From: Neptunitalea chrysea
GTDB lineage: Bacteria > Bacteroidota > Bacteroidia > Flavobacteriales > Flavobacteriaceae
DNA length: 64,000 bases
Direction of reading: 5' to 3'
Assembly (NCBI RefSeq): GCF_027924145.1
Contig: NZ_BRVP01000009.1
Span: 62,001-126,000, forward strand
Shown one piece after another: positions 28,284 to 36,391 of this stretch. A program made the position numbers and the translations under genes. Each line of letters begins with the position of its first letter. Positions within the stretch are counted from its first letter, which is position 1. The notes under the pieces were generated by a model that saw nothing but the letters and a program-made list of their open reading frames with translations, did not search any database and was not told where the DNA came from.

Positions 28284-29486
28284 ATGACTACAGATGTTTT
28301 GGTAATAGGAGGCGGTGCGGCCGGATTTTTTACTGCAATAAATATTGCACAACAAAGCGCTCTTAAAGTTGTAATTGCTGAGCGCGGTAAAGAAGTACTT
28401 TCTAAGGTGAAAATATCTGGAGGAGGGCGTTGCAATGTAACCCATGCCGAATTTGTACCAAAAGAACTGGCTAAAAACTACCCTAGAGGAGAACGTGAAT
28501 TGAATGGTCCCTTTCATACGTTTATGAGTGGTGATGTAATGGAGTGGTTTGATACTCGTGGAGTCGCCTTGAAGATTGAAGAAGACGGGCGCATTTTTCC
28601 GGAGAGTGATAGTTCGCAAACCATCATCGATTGTTTTTTGAGCGAAGCTAAGAAATACGGAGTCACCGTTTTAAAAGGGGTTCCGGTTAAAGATATTGTA
28701 CCCGAAGATGAAGGGTATAAAGTACAATTGGGGACCGATACTGTTACTGCCAAGAAAGTGGTAGTAGCTACAGGAAGTAATCCTAAAATCTGGAAGGTAT
28801 TAGAAGCGCTAGGGCATACTATTGTGCCACCGGTACCATCGTTGTTTACCTTTAATTGTAAGCACCCATTGCTAAAACCCATTCCGGGATTGGCAACAAT
28901 GGCATTGGTAAAAATACCAGGGACTAAACTAGAATCTGTTGGACCTTTATTGGTAACTCATTGGGGATTTAGCGGTCCTGCCGTATTGAAATTATCTGCT
29001 TGGGGGGCTCGTGCCTTAGCGGATAAAGCGTATAAGTTTAACATACAGGTAAACTGGTTACATACAGTGAGTTTTGATGAGGCAATGGAAGTGTTGAAAG
29101 ATTGTAAAGAACATCAGCCTAAAAAAAACATTGGGAATACTCGTGTATTCGATATTCCAAAACGTTTATGGGAGGGTATTGTAAAGGAACTAAACCTAAC
29201 CGAAATTCGTTGGGCAGATGTCTCTAAAAAACAACTCAACCAATTAGCCACTGCTTCAACTGCTGCTACCTTTACCATTAATGGTAAGAGCACCTTTAAA
29301 GAAGAGTTTGTTACTGCCGGAGGGGTAGAGCTCAAAGAGGTGAACTTTAAAACCTTTGAAAGCAAATTACACGCTAACCTTTACCTTGCTGGTGAGGTGT
29401 TAAATATAGATGCCATTACCGGAGGATTTAACTTTCAGAATGCCTGGACGGGTGGCTTTATTGTAGCAAAAGCTGTTGTGGGTTAA
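28284..29486 (+). CDS. BaiN/HI0933-family flavoprotein oxidoreductase
   Basis: 400 residues. FAD-binding VIGGGAAGFFTAI at residues 6-18, the family hallmark SGGGRCNVTHAE at about 49-60, the mid segment VATGSNPKIW, the second hallmark HWGFSGPAVLKLSAW, and the C-terminal AGEVLNIDAITGGFNFQNAW that closes over the flavin. Members include BaiN, but most have no known substrate. Cytoplasmic. It stands alone, with a -7 box unusually close to its start. Confidence 0.93.
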   Translation: MTTDVLVIGGGAAGFFTAINIAQQSALKVVIAERGKEVLSKVKISGGGRCNVTHAEFVPKELAKNYPRGERELNGPFHTFMSGDVMEWFDTRGVALKIEEDGRIFPESDSSQTIIDCFLSEAKKYGVTVLKGVPVKDIVPEDEGYKVQLGTDTVTAKKVVVATGSNPKIWKVLEALGHTIVPPVPSLFTFNCKHPLLKPIPGLATMALVKIPGTKLESVGPLLVTHWGFSGPAVLKLSAWGARALADKAYKFNIQVNWLHTVSFDEAMEVLKDCKEHQPKKNIGNTRVFDIPKRLWEGIVKELNLTEIRWADVSKKQLNQLATASTAATFTINGKSTFKEEFVTAGGVELKEVNFKTFESKLHANLYLAGEVLNIDAITGGFNFQNAWTGGFIVAKAVVG

Positions 29487-29661
29487 TGGGAATCATTAAA
29501 ATTACTTATAACCACTTTTTTAAGTATTGGAAACAGTTAAAGATAAACAAAGGATTTATCAATTATAATGTGGTGATGTCTTGATTTTTCATTATGATCT
29601 AAATAATTTAATATTCAAAGATACTTAATTTTTAAGTAAAAAAATGTTAATCCTATTAAAT

Positions 29662-30849
29662 TTATTGTGTTACTTCTGCTAATATATTTTTTATATCCAG
29701 GCCATTAAGAGCTGAGTCTTTCAGTGCTTCACTGTATAGACCTCTGTCTAGAGTTAATGCTTTTTTTAAGTATTCCCTAGCATTTAGCCTAAGGTCTTTA
29801 CCATAATCATCTTCTTTATTTTCATTATCTAGCTCATTATATTCACGGTTGTAATTACAACTTAAATTGTAAAATGCAGGTGGGAATTTTGGATTTTTCT
29901 CAGTGAATTCTTTTAGCTTTTTATTTGACTTACTGAATTGTTTTAAAAATCTGCTTCTAATAAAACAAGCATTTAGAAAACTGTAATAATCTTTGCTGTT
30001 TTTTTCATAAGCAATTTCAAAAGCCTTTGCAGCTGCATCGTATTCTTTCTGTAGGTATAAAAATTTAGCTAGACGTTTTGTATAAAAGGGATCTAATTTA
30101 TTGAGTCCATTATTACTTACATACTGCAAAATTAGATTTTTCTGTTTTACACTAAATGACTTGAAATCATCGTTTTTTAAAACATTATTTATATGGGCTT
30201 CTTTAGAATCCATTAATGTATTATTTAATAGATGTTTAATGTTCATGTCATTTTTAACAAGCATTTCAAATATTTTTGTTACAGTAATTAGAAAGAATAC
30301 TATAAAGCCTAAGATGAAAAAGAAAATTATTAATGCACCTACTATTAACACATGTCTTTGAAAATCGCCAGAGATGTAAAATGATATATCTTTTATTAAT
30401 TCACTAAAATATTTAATTATTGATTTTATTTCAACCAGAGATACTCCAACAATAATTTTAGTTAACCAACTTGTAATTTCTTTTAGAGATGGATTTTTGT
30501 CGTATTGATGATCAACAATATTGTTTTCAGAATTTTCATTATGAGCTTTATAATTAGGTAGTCCAAAGAGGAAACCAAATATGCTTCCGGTAAAAAAACT
30601 GGCTAAAGTGAGTATAATTAATGATGAGCTAACTCTTAAGAAATCAGAAGGAGTGTTTAAAGAATATAGTGAGATAAGTAAGACAGAAACAATAAATAGG
30701 ATAAAAGTATAACTTAAAAAGGTGGTTTCTTTTATTGATGAGTACCATTTTTTAGATGTATTTAATATTGTTTTTCTTTCGAAAGGAGTTTCTTTTTTTG
30801 ACTTTTTAGGTTCAATTATATGTAACTCCGCCTCTTCTTCTTCAGACAT
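29662..30849 (-). CDS. Membrane protein with C-terminal TPR-like region, function unknown
   Basis: 395 residues. A charged N-terminus (MSEEEEAELHIIEPKKSKK), two transmembrane segments about 42-62 and 75-98 with FFTGSIFGFLFGLPNYK, a conserved-looking ITSWLTKIIVGVSLVEIKSI stretch about 130-150, one long hydrophobic segment about 167-192, and a soluble half with tetratricopeptide-like helices (YLQKEYDAAAKAFEIAYEKN, PPAFYNLSCNYNREY). I recall the GFLFGxP/WLTKIIVG pair from unnamed bacterial membrane proteins, some near defence genes, but I cannot confirm that. It is a lone gene, AT-richer than its neighbours. Confidence 0.65.
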   Translation of the reverse strand: MSEEEEAELHIIEPKKSKKETPFERKTILNTSKKWYSSIKETTFLSYTFILFIVSVLLISLYSLNTPSDFLRVSSSLIILTLASFFTGSIFGFLFGLPNYKAHNENSENNIVDHQYDKNPSLKEITSWLTKIIVGVSLVEIKSIIKYFSELIKDISFYISGDFQRHVLIVGALIIFFFILGFIVFFLITVTKIFEMLVKNDMNIKHLLNNTLMDSKEAHINNVLKNDDFKSFSVKQKNLILQYVSNNGLNKLDPFYTKRLAKFLYLQKEYDAAAKAFEIAYEKNSKDYYSFLNACFIRSRFLKQFSKSNKKLKEFTEKNPKFPPAFYNLSCNYNREYNELDNENKEDDYGKDLRLNAREYLKKALTLDRGLYSEALKDSALNGLDIKNILAEVTQ

Positions 30850-30960
30850 TGAGCTTGCTAATTTGGTTTTACTATATAGTGTAAAAATACAATTATTTTT
30901 TATGCATTAAGGTGGTTTTGTTGATTTTTTAATTGTTTTAAATAATTGTTTAACAATGTA

Positions 30961-31707
30961 TTACAATATTTCATACAATACCGGTTTGCTAGGCGAAGCA
31001 TCATTTACAAACGACGCTATTTGAAGGTTTAGCAAATACGGTCCGTCTGCAACGGTATCGGGTACGTATATAAATTCGGTAATGGTAGCATCTAGTCTAA
31101 GCTCACCGTGATAGTTCCAAAAGGCTTTGTGAGCCAGCAGGGCACCGTTGTCTTTTTCTTTATCTACCGATGGTAAATCAATGAGTAAATGCTTTATCCC
31201 AATTTCTTTTAAAAACAAGGCGGCGGCTTCTAATAAGTATGGCGGATTGCTATGCGCGTATTGTTTGCGTAATTTTGTTTGTGGGTTGGGGTAGGTGCGT
31301 ATCACAACGGCTTCGGGGGTAGTGCCCTCTAAAGCGGTTTCCAATTGTGAACGTGTAATTACCAAATCTTCACCTTGGGGTTCTGGTGTCACCGACACCA
31401 ATTGCGTTATGAAAAAGTAGGTGGTTAACACCTCATTTACATTGTAAAATTCTTTGGTAATATGCCCTACACATTCGGTATGGGTACCATGCCCATGGGG
31501 ATTAAACAGTATGTTGTTAAAGTTGGTAGAACTTCCTGCGGCAACACTTCCAACAAAATCACCATCGGTTACGGGTTGTATGGTTGGGTGTGGTACATAC
31601 CAAGCATTTACATTATCAGGAGTACCTGTTAAAGGAATGGAAATATCTATAGGTAGGCTAAAGTCTGCCTGATACTGTTTACCGGAATGTGTAATAGCTA
31701 CTTTCAC
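30961..31707 (-). CDS. Cyclase-family metal-dependent hydrolase (kynurenine formamidase-like)
   Basis: 248 residues starting at GTG 31707. The metal site is HGHGTHTECVGH (about residues 71-82), matching the H-x-G-T-H-x-(D/E) motif of the cyclase/kynurenine formamidase family. A later IGIKHLLIDLPSVD fits the conserved fold. The substrate is not evident. The start overlaps the HemW stop as TAGTG, so translation is coupled to hemW. Confidence 0.85.
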   Translation of the reverse strand: MKVAITHSGKQYQADFSLPIDISIPLTGTPDNVNAWYVPHPTIQPVTDGDFVGSVAAGSSTNFNNILFNPHGHGTHTECVGHITKEFYNVNEVLTTYFFITQLVSVTPEPQGEDLVITRSQLETALEGTTPEAVVIRTYPNPQTKLRKQYAHSNPPYLLEAAALFLKEIGIKHLLIDLPSVDKEKDNGALLAHKAFWNYHGELRLDATITEFIYVPDTVADGPYLLNLQIASFVNDASPSKPVLYEIL

Positions 31708-32864
31708 TACTCTGCTGTTTCTTCCAAATTTAACAGAAATAAATCAGAAGCCAATCCGTCTGCTAAAAACTTTCCTTTAGCGGTGGTTTTTAGTACGGTT
31801 CCGTGTGGAGTAGTTTCTAAGGCTAATAAACCATGTTCTACAGGTTTAGCTGCTTGTTCTAAAAGGTAGTTATGGCAGGTGTCGCCAAATTCCTGCTGAA
31901 CTCTATTTACCGATACGCCCCAAATGGTACGTAGACCGGTCATTATTGCCTCATTGTAACGGTCGGTTAGTGTTAGGGTTTCTACCTCAGCAGGTAGTAT
32001 GCCTTCCTGTAAACTCTTAATATATTTGGTATTGTTGGCAATATTCCAGCTACGTTGCACACCATTGTAACTATGTGCAGACGGACCAATACCTATGTAT
32101 TTTTTGCCCAGCCAATAAGCCGTATTGTTCTTGCTAAAATAGTCGGGTTTCCCAAAATTAGATAGTTCGTAATGTATAAAACCGTTGTTGGCTAGGGTGT
32201 CTACTAATAAGTAAAAGTGTTCTTGTGCTACGGCATCGTCAACATCGGGCACGGTGCCTTTGGCTATAAAACTAGCTAATGCCGTTTTAGGTTCAACTGT
32301 AAGAGCATAACTGCTAATATGCGGAATACCAAAATCTAATGCCTTCTGTACATTTTGCAACCAACGTTCGTTCGTCATATTCGGAATCCCGTAGATGAGG
32401 TCTATGGTAATATTATCAAAATATACGGTAGCCTCTCTAATACATTTTTCCGCTTCGGTAGCATTGTGGGCTCTGTTCATTAGCTGCAAATCTTCCTCAA
32501 AAAAGCTTTGCACTCCAATGCTTAGTCTATTAATACCAATGGCTTTGTACTGCTCAAACACATCCGTATCTAAATCGTCGGGGTTTGCTTCTAAGGTAAT
32601 CTCAGGATTAGAAACTACCGTGTAGTGCGCATACACCTGTTGGATGAGGTCGTTAATTTCAGCTACCGATAATATGCTAGGCGTGCCCCCACCAAAGTAG
32701 ATGGTTTCTACAGGGCTATTTTCAAATTCGGTTTTGCGCAGTGTAATTTCAGTCTTTAAAGCAGCAATCATTTCTTCTTTCTTTTTTAATGAAGTAGAAA
32801 AATGGAAGTCGCAATAATGACATGCCTGTTTGCAAAATGGAATATGAATATAAATACCGGCCAT
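31707..32864 (-). CDS. hemW: Radical SAM protein HemW (heme chaperone)
   Basis: 385 residues. The radical SAM ligands are Cys11, Cys15 and Cys18 in PFCKQACHYCDFH. YFGGGTPSIL, EANPDDL and RLSIGVQSF follow, all typical of the HemN/HemW family. The ligand spacing C-x3-C-x2-C without the extra fourth Cys of HemN, together with the length near 380, supports HemW, which carries heme, over a coproporphyrinogen oxidase. A perfect -7 box (TACCTTTG on the minus strand, plus-strand 32887-32894) sits 22 bases upstream. Operon with the cyclase-family gene. Confidence 0.92.
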   Translation of the reverse strand: MAGIYIHIPFCKQACHYCDFHFSTSLKKKEEMIAALKTEITLRKTEFENSPVETIYFGGGTPSILSVAEINDLIQQVYAHYTVVSNPEITLEANPDDLDTDVFEQYKAIGINRLSIGVQSFFEEDLQLMNRAHNATEAEKCIREATVYFDNITIDLIYGIPNMTNERWLQNVQKALDFGIPHISSYALTVEPKTALASFIAKGTVPDVDDAVAQEHFYLLVDTLANNGFIHYELSNFGKPDYFSKNNTAYWLGKKYIGIGPSAHSYNGVQRSWNIANNTKYIKSLQEGILPAEVETLTLTDRYNEAIMTGLRTIWGVSVNRVQQEFGDTCHNYLLEQAAKPVEHGLLALETTPHGTVLKTTAKGKFLADGLASDLFLLNLEETAE

Positions 32865-32986
32865 AGGTGTTATTGGGTTAACAGGGCAAAGGTACGGGAA
32901 TTTATAATTAAGAATTATTGATTAAGGGCTATGGATTATTTTTTTACGGTATAAAAACCCTACATTTAATACCAAAACAATCTGCA

Positions 32987-33238
32987 ATGAAGAAATATTA
33001 TATTTTGGCGTTACTTAGCATGCTATTATTGGGGTGCAGCCATACATCTGAGTACAAGGAGGTAGTGTTAGAGGGTTCTCTTTATTTTTGAAAAGATGCT
33101 AATACTTTGGAAGTATAGTAATCGGATGGAACAGATACGAGTATCACATGGGTAAAAGATAACTTGTATAGATACAATTATGTAAACTACCAAGTGGAAT
33201 ATAAAATTATTGAGGGTAAAACACTTGTAGGTATGTAG
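32987..33238 (+). pseudogene. Small lipoprotein gene broken by in-frame stops
   Basis: MKKYYILALLSMLLLGCSH is a complete lipoprotein signal with lipobox LLGC. The frame meets TGA at 33089-33091, then TAG and TAA 24 bases later, and then reads on for 35 codons without change of frame (SDGTDTSITWVKDNLYRYN and on) to a TAG at 33236-33238. One frame over 250 bases with three internal stops suggests a recently decayed gene of about 80 residues. The family is unknown. Confidence 0.6.
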
Positions 33239-33402
33239 TAAAAAGTTTCTTTATTGTAAAGATTATGTACAAGGTTGTAGAAAAAGAAAGGGAATTAAGT
33301 TTTTTTTGTATTATTTTTATGTTTTTAACTATTTAAGTGTTATTTTTAAAAAATAGTATTCTAAAAAATACCATGTTTGAATAGAATTGTTATTTTTGAT
33401 AT

Positions 33403-33540
33403 CTATAATTTAAGGTACTTTCTATATACGTTTAGAAAGCATATGGAGCACAGTTGTAAAGTACCAAAACAAGTAGTAAGTAATAGTTGGTAATATCTTT
33501 AAAAGCGTCATTAATTTACCGGTTAATGGCGCTTTTTTTT
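33403..33540 (+). ncRNA. Candidate small structured RNA
   Basis: A perfect -7 box TATTTTTG at 33391-33398 and a strong terminator at 33501-33540 bracket about 135 bases with no reading frame. The 5' half can fold in two ways: GGTACTTT (33414-33421) with AAAGTACC (33458-33465), or CTTTCTA (33418-33424) with TAGAAAG (33433-33439). No good -33 box was found. Inferred only. Confidence 0.4.
33501..33540 (+). terminator. Terminator with no protein gene before it
   Basis: AAAGCGTCATTAA / TTAATGGCGCTTT stem (one G-T) around an eight-base loop, followed by a run of T. The nearest upstream frame is the lipoprotein pseudogene 260 bases away. Confidence 0.85.
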
Positions 33541-33610
33541 ATGGATATAAACGATCTTTTCTAACGTACAATTAGTACTTTTAACCTCGTTAAAAATTGC
33601 CTTTGTACAT

Positions 33611-34300
33611 ATGAAAGTAATAGTCAGATTATGGGTACTTGTTACCTTGGGTGTTTTAGTTTCTTGTAATACAACTACAAGCTCAGAGCAAAAACATGCT
33701 GCTACAGATACCATTCCGCTACCCGAGGAGGTTACCGCTAAGAAAATTGTACCACAACGAACCGCAATACAGGAAAAAATTTCAGATAGTCTATATCTGG
33801 TTGCTACTAATGCACGTATGATTGGTAATACGGCAAAAGCCATTGCTATTTGTGAGCAAATTGTGGCGGCAGATGCCTATTATACTAGTGCCAATAAGCT
33901 ATTGGTAAACTTATATACAAATTCTGGTAAGTTTAATGAGGCACTTTCGGCTAATAAAAAGGTGTTGCTTACAGGAGACCCTACTTTTGGAGATTATGTA
34001 CATTCCGGATTGTTATTGGAAGTAATGAATAAGCCTGCGAAGGCAGCATCCTACTACAAGCAAGCACAACGACTACTTAAAGAAAAGGAAGGGGCTTATT
34101 GGAAGCGTGTAGATACATTAGGAATGATTTCTATGTTTATTGAGGTAAGAGATACCATAAGAGGAAATGAATTAATAGAAACAATGATAGCTAATAAAGG
34201 AATGGATGAAACTCAAAAAAAGGCATTCATTAATTTTGGTAAAAAATCGCATATCGATAAAATAAATCGATTAAAGGCATTGCTCAAGAAAAATGAGTAA
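33611..34300 (+). CDS. TPR-containing lipoprotein
   Basis: 229 residues. Lipoprotein signal with lipobox LVSC at about residues 16-19, a low-complexity Thr/Ser linker, and then two to three tetratricopeptide-like repeats (NTAKAIAICEQIVAADAYY, GKFNEALSANKKVL, NKPAKAASYYKQAQRLL). Likely a periplasm-facing outer-membrane lipoprotein that binds other proteins. TGCCTTTG at 33598-33605, five bases before the ATG, may be its -7 box. Confidence 0.75.
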   Translation: MKVIVRLWVLVTLGVLVSCNTTTSSEQKHAATDTIPLPEEVTAKKIVPQRTAIQEKISDSLYLVATNARMIGNTAKAIAICEQIVAADAYYTSANKLLVNLYTNSGKFNEALSANKKVLLTGDPTFGDYVHSGLLLEVMNKPAKAASYYKQAQRLLKEKEGAYWKRVDTLGMISMFIEVRDTIRGNELIETMIANKGMDETQKKAFINFGKKSHIDKINRLKALLKKNE

Positions 34301-34643
34301 ACTACTTCGGGGCAATTTCACAAAGCATTTAGTAAGCATTGCATTCCTATTTCGAAAGACGTCTCAGAGTATGTAATTTCTAGTATTGAGCCACTTCAAA
34401 ATAGCGGTCAAGCTTCATCTTTCTGCGAGACCTCACAGTCAGATTTTTTTCTAAAAACCACAATAGGTGAGCATGTCAAAGCTTGTTTTCTACTTTAGGG
34501 TTTCAGGGTGTAATATGTTGTTTTATAGTTGTTTTTTGAAGTTAAAAATAAGAGAAATCGTTGTAGGTTAAATTATCAGTGGCGAACAAATCATTTTACA
34601 TTTTCTTAAATTTCCTTCAACATATTTTTATTTCCTTTGTCAA
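34301..34643. repeat. Intergenic stretch with a degenerate dispersed repeat (34350-34390)
   Basis: 343 bases without a gene. 34350-34390 (TTTCGAAAGACGTCTCAGAG, then TATGTAATTTCTAGTATTGAG) aligns with the copy at 48396. TTCCTTTG at 34632-34639 ends four bases before the sigma-factor start and may be its -7 box. Confidence 0.4.
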
Positions 34644-35216
34644 ATGACAAGTGATACTACAGCTATTAATACGTTGGTTAAGCAAGTAAAGGCTTCTGAT
34701 GAAAAAGCCTTTAGAAAGCTATTCAATTTATTGTGGGAGCCACTGTATTATTACGCATTTTCACTTTTACAAGAAGAGTCTTTGGCCAAAGATATGGTAC
34801 AAGATGTTTGGATAGACTTCTGGGAACGTCGTAAAGACATCCAAAACGATAATATAAAAGCATATTTGTACAAGGCTGTCCGATTTCGTGTATTAAAAGA
34901 ACTTCGTAACATTAAATTTAGTGAGTCGCACTTAGAAGCATTAAAAGAACTGCACATAGAAAATGCTTTAGAAACCGATGATAGCGATATAATTACACTT
35001 GACGAGACAAAACAACTGATTGAAAAAAAGATGGAAGTTTTACCCGAAAAATGCAAAGAAGTATTTAAGTTGAGTCGTATAGACGGACTAAAAAATAAAG
35101 AAATTGCAGAAGAGTTGGGGATTTCTGAAAGCACAGTAGAAAATCACATCACCAAGGCCTTTAAATTACTTAAAAAATCGGCTGCCTTACTATTCTCTTT
35201 AACACCTATTATATAA
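34644..35216 (+). CDS. ECF RNA polymerase sigma factor, FecI/SusC-linked type
   Basis: 190 residues. Region 2 is DEKAFRKLFNLLWEPLYYY and DMVQDVWIDFWERR (about 15-65). Region 4 is LPEKCKEVFKLSRIDGLKNK and EIAEELGISESTVENHITKAF (about 132-172), the helix-turn-helix that reads the -35 element. This is the Bacteroidota ECF subgroup that pairs with FecR and SusC genes. It should direct transcription of the SusC locus 1.7 kb downstream when released by FecR. Confidence 0.95.
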   Translation: MTSDTTAINTLVKQVKASDEKAFRKLFNLLWEPLYYYAFSLLQEESLAKDMVQDVWIDFWERRKDIQNDNIKAYLYKAVRFRVLKELRNIKFSESHLEALKELHIENALETDDSDIITLDETKQLIEKKMEVLPEKCKEVFKLSRIDGLKNKEIAEELGISESTVENHITKAFKLLKKSAALLFSLTPII

Positions 35217-35313
35217 TCTCTTTTGTAAAGAAATTAATCTTCATTTATTAACTCACTGTAAACAAATCGGTGGATTTTCTTCTTGAATATTACCAAAACA
35301 TTAATTGAAAAAA

Positions 35314-35367
35314 ATGAGTAGGGGTAAACATGTCTTGTTGGTATATAAGGCAAAAGACACTCGATGA
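35314..35367 (+). CDS. Possible 17-residue leader peptide before fecR
   Basis: ATG 35314 opens MSRGKHVLLVYKAKDTR and stops at TGA, whose first two bases are the last two of the fecR ATG (ATGA overlap). The stop placement suggests translational coupling. Short length means it may be chance. Confidence 0.3.
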   Translation: MSRGKHVLLVYKAKDTR

Positions 35368-36296
35368 CAGAGAAGAAGTTTAAGCAATTATTGCAGAAAT
35401 ATTTTGACGGAAAGGCAACAGATGCTGAGGCGGCACTGATAAAAAAGTTTGAGGATTACTTTACCCATACTGGTGAAGAAAAGGTATTTACCAATGCTCA
35501 AACGAAAGAACGATTAAATGCCGAAATATTTAGTGGTGTACAAAGTCATATGAATACCAACGGATATTATTGGTTGCGTATAGCAGCAGCGGTAGTTGTG
35601 TTAGTTGGAGTAGGTTTGGGAGCTTATTTCTTTACCGATACACTACCTAACAACACCATTGTATATAATAAAGGAAATGCTCCAAAAGAGTTGGTGCTGG
35701 CAGATGGGTCTGTAGTAACTCTTAATATTAATAGCCAGTTAGAGTATACAGAAAACTTTAATACAGAAATGAGAAATGTGAAGCTTAAAGGGGAAGCATT
35801 TTTTAAGGTAGCTAAAAATCCTGAAAAGCCATTTATAATTAAAACGGGCGATTTACAAACCAGAGTGGTAGGTACTCAATTTAATATAAAACAAAGGAGT
35901 CAAGATATTAAAGTTACCGTAACCGAAGGACAGGTAAAGGTATACCACCAAAAGGATACTGTAAACTTAGTCTTAAACGAACAAGGAATTTTTGATGTAC
36001 CAAGCGGAAGTTTAACCGAATTACCGGTAACTGCTGGTTTGTATAATCTATGGCAACATGAACGAGTAACATTGAGCGGTATATCTATGGAAGATTTTAG
36101 TAAGGTGTTAACAGAACTGTATGATGTAACCTATGAGTTTAAAGATGACGATGCTAAAAACGTATTGGTGTCTGTAGGATTTAGAAGAGGAGAAGAACTA
36201 GATAAAATTATAAACCGTATTAATCTTTTAAACGAAGTTAAAATAACCCATAACACAGCAAAAAATAATATGATTTTAATTGAAAAAGTAGACTAA
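35364..36296 (+). CDS. FecR-family anti-sigma factor
   Basis: 310 residues. A cytoplasmic N-terminal part (KQLLQKYFDGKATDAEAALI) that should bind the sigma factor, one transmembrane segment about 70-90 (WLRIAAAVVVLVGVGLGAYF), then the periplasmic FecR domain (ELVLADGSVVTLNINSQLEY, GEAFFKVAKNPEKPFII) and a C-terminal DUF4974-type domain about 235-305. It keeps the sigma factor inactive until the STN domain of the SusC receptor signals substrate. Confidence 0.94.
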   Translation: MTEKKFKQLLQKYFDGKATDAEAALIKKFEDYFTHTGEEKVFTNAQTKERLNAEIFSGVQSHMNTNGYYWLRIAAAVVVLVGVGLGAYFFTDTLPNNTIVYNKGNAPKELVLADGSVVTLNINSQLEYTENFNTEMRNVKLKGEAFFKVAKNPEKPFIIKTGDLQTRVVGTQFNIKQRSQDIKVTVTEGQVKVYHQKDTVNLVLNEQGIFDVPSGSLTELPVTAGLYNLWQHERVTLSGISMEDFSKVLTELYDVTYEFKDDDAKNVLVSVGFRRGEELDKIINRINLLNEVKITHNTAKNNMILIEKVD

Positions 36297-36302
36297 AAAA
36301 GA

Positions 36303-36365
36303 ATGAACAAAAAAGAGGGCCTGCAGCCACAGGCACCTCCTAAAAGCGCCCATGTAAATAGATAA
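36303..36365 (+). CDS. Possible 20-residue leader peptide before susC
   Basis: ATG 36303 opens MNKKEGLQPQAPPKSAHVNR and stops at TAA, 26 bases before the SusC start. The coding stretch contains a GC-rich hairpin GCCTG-CAGCCA-CAGGC in otherwise AT-rich DNA. A peptide or an attenuator is possible; chance is not excluded. Confidence 0.3.
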   Translation: MNKKEGLQPQAPPKSAHVNR

Positions 36366-36391
36366 CACAAACACTTAATTACATTTTTATT

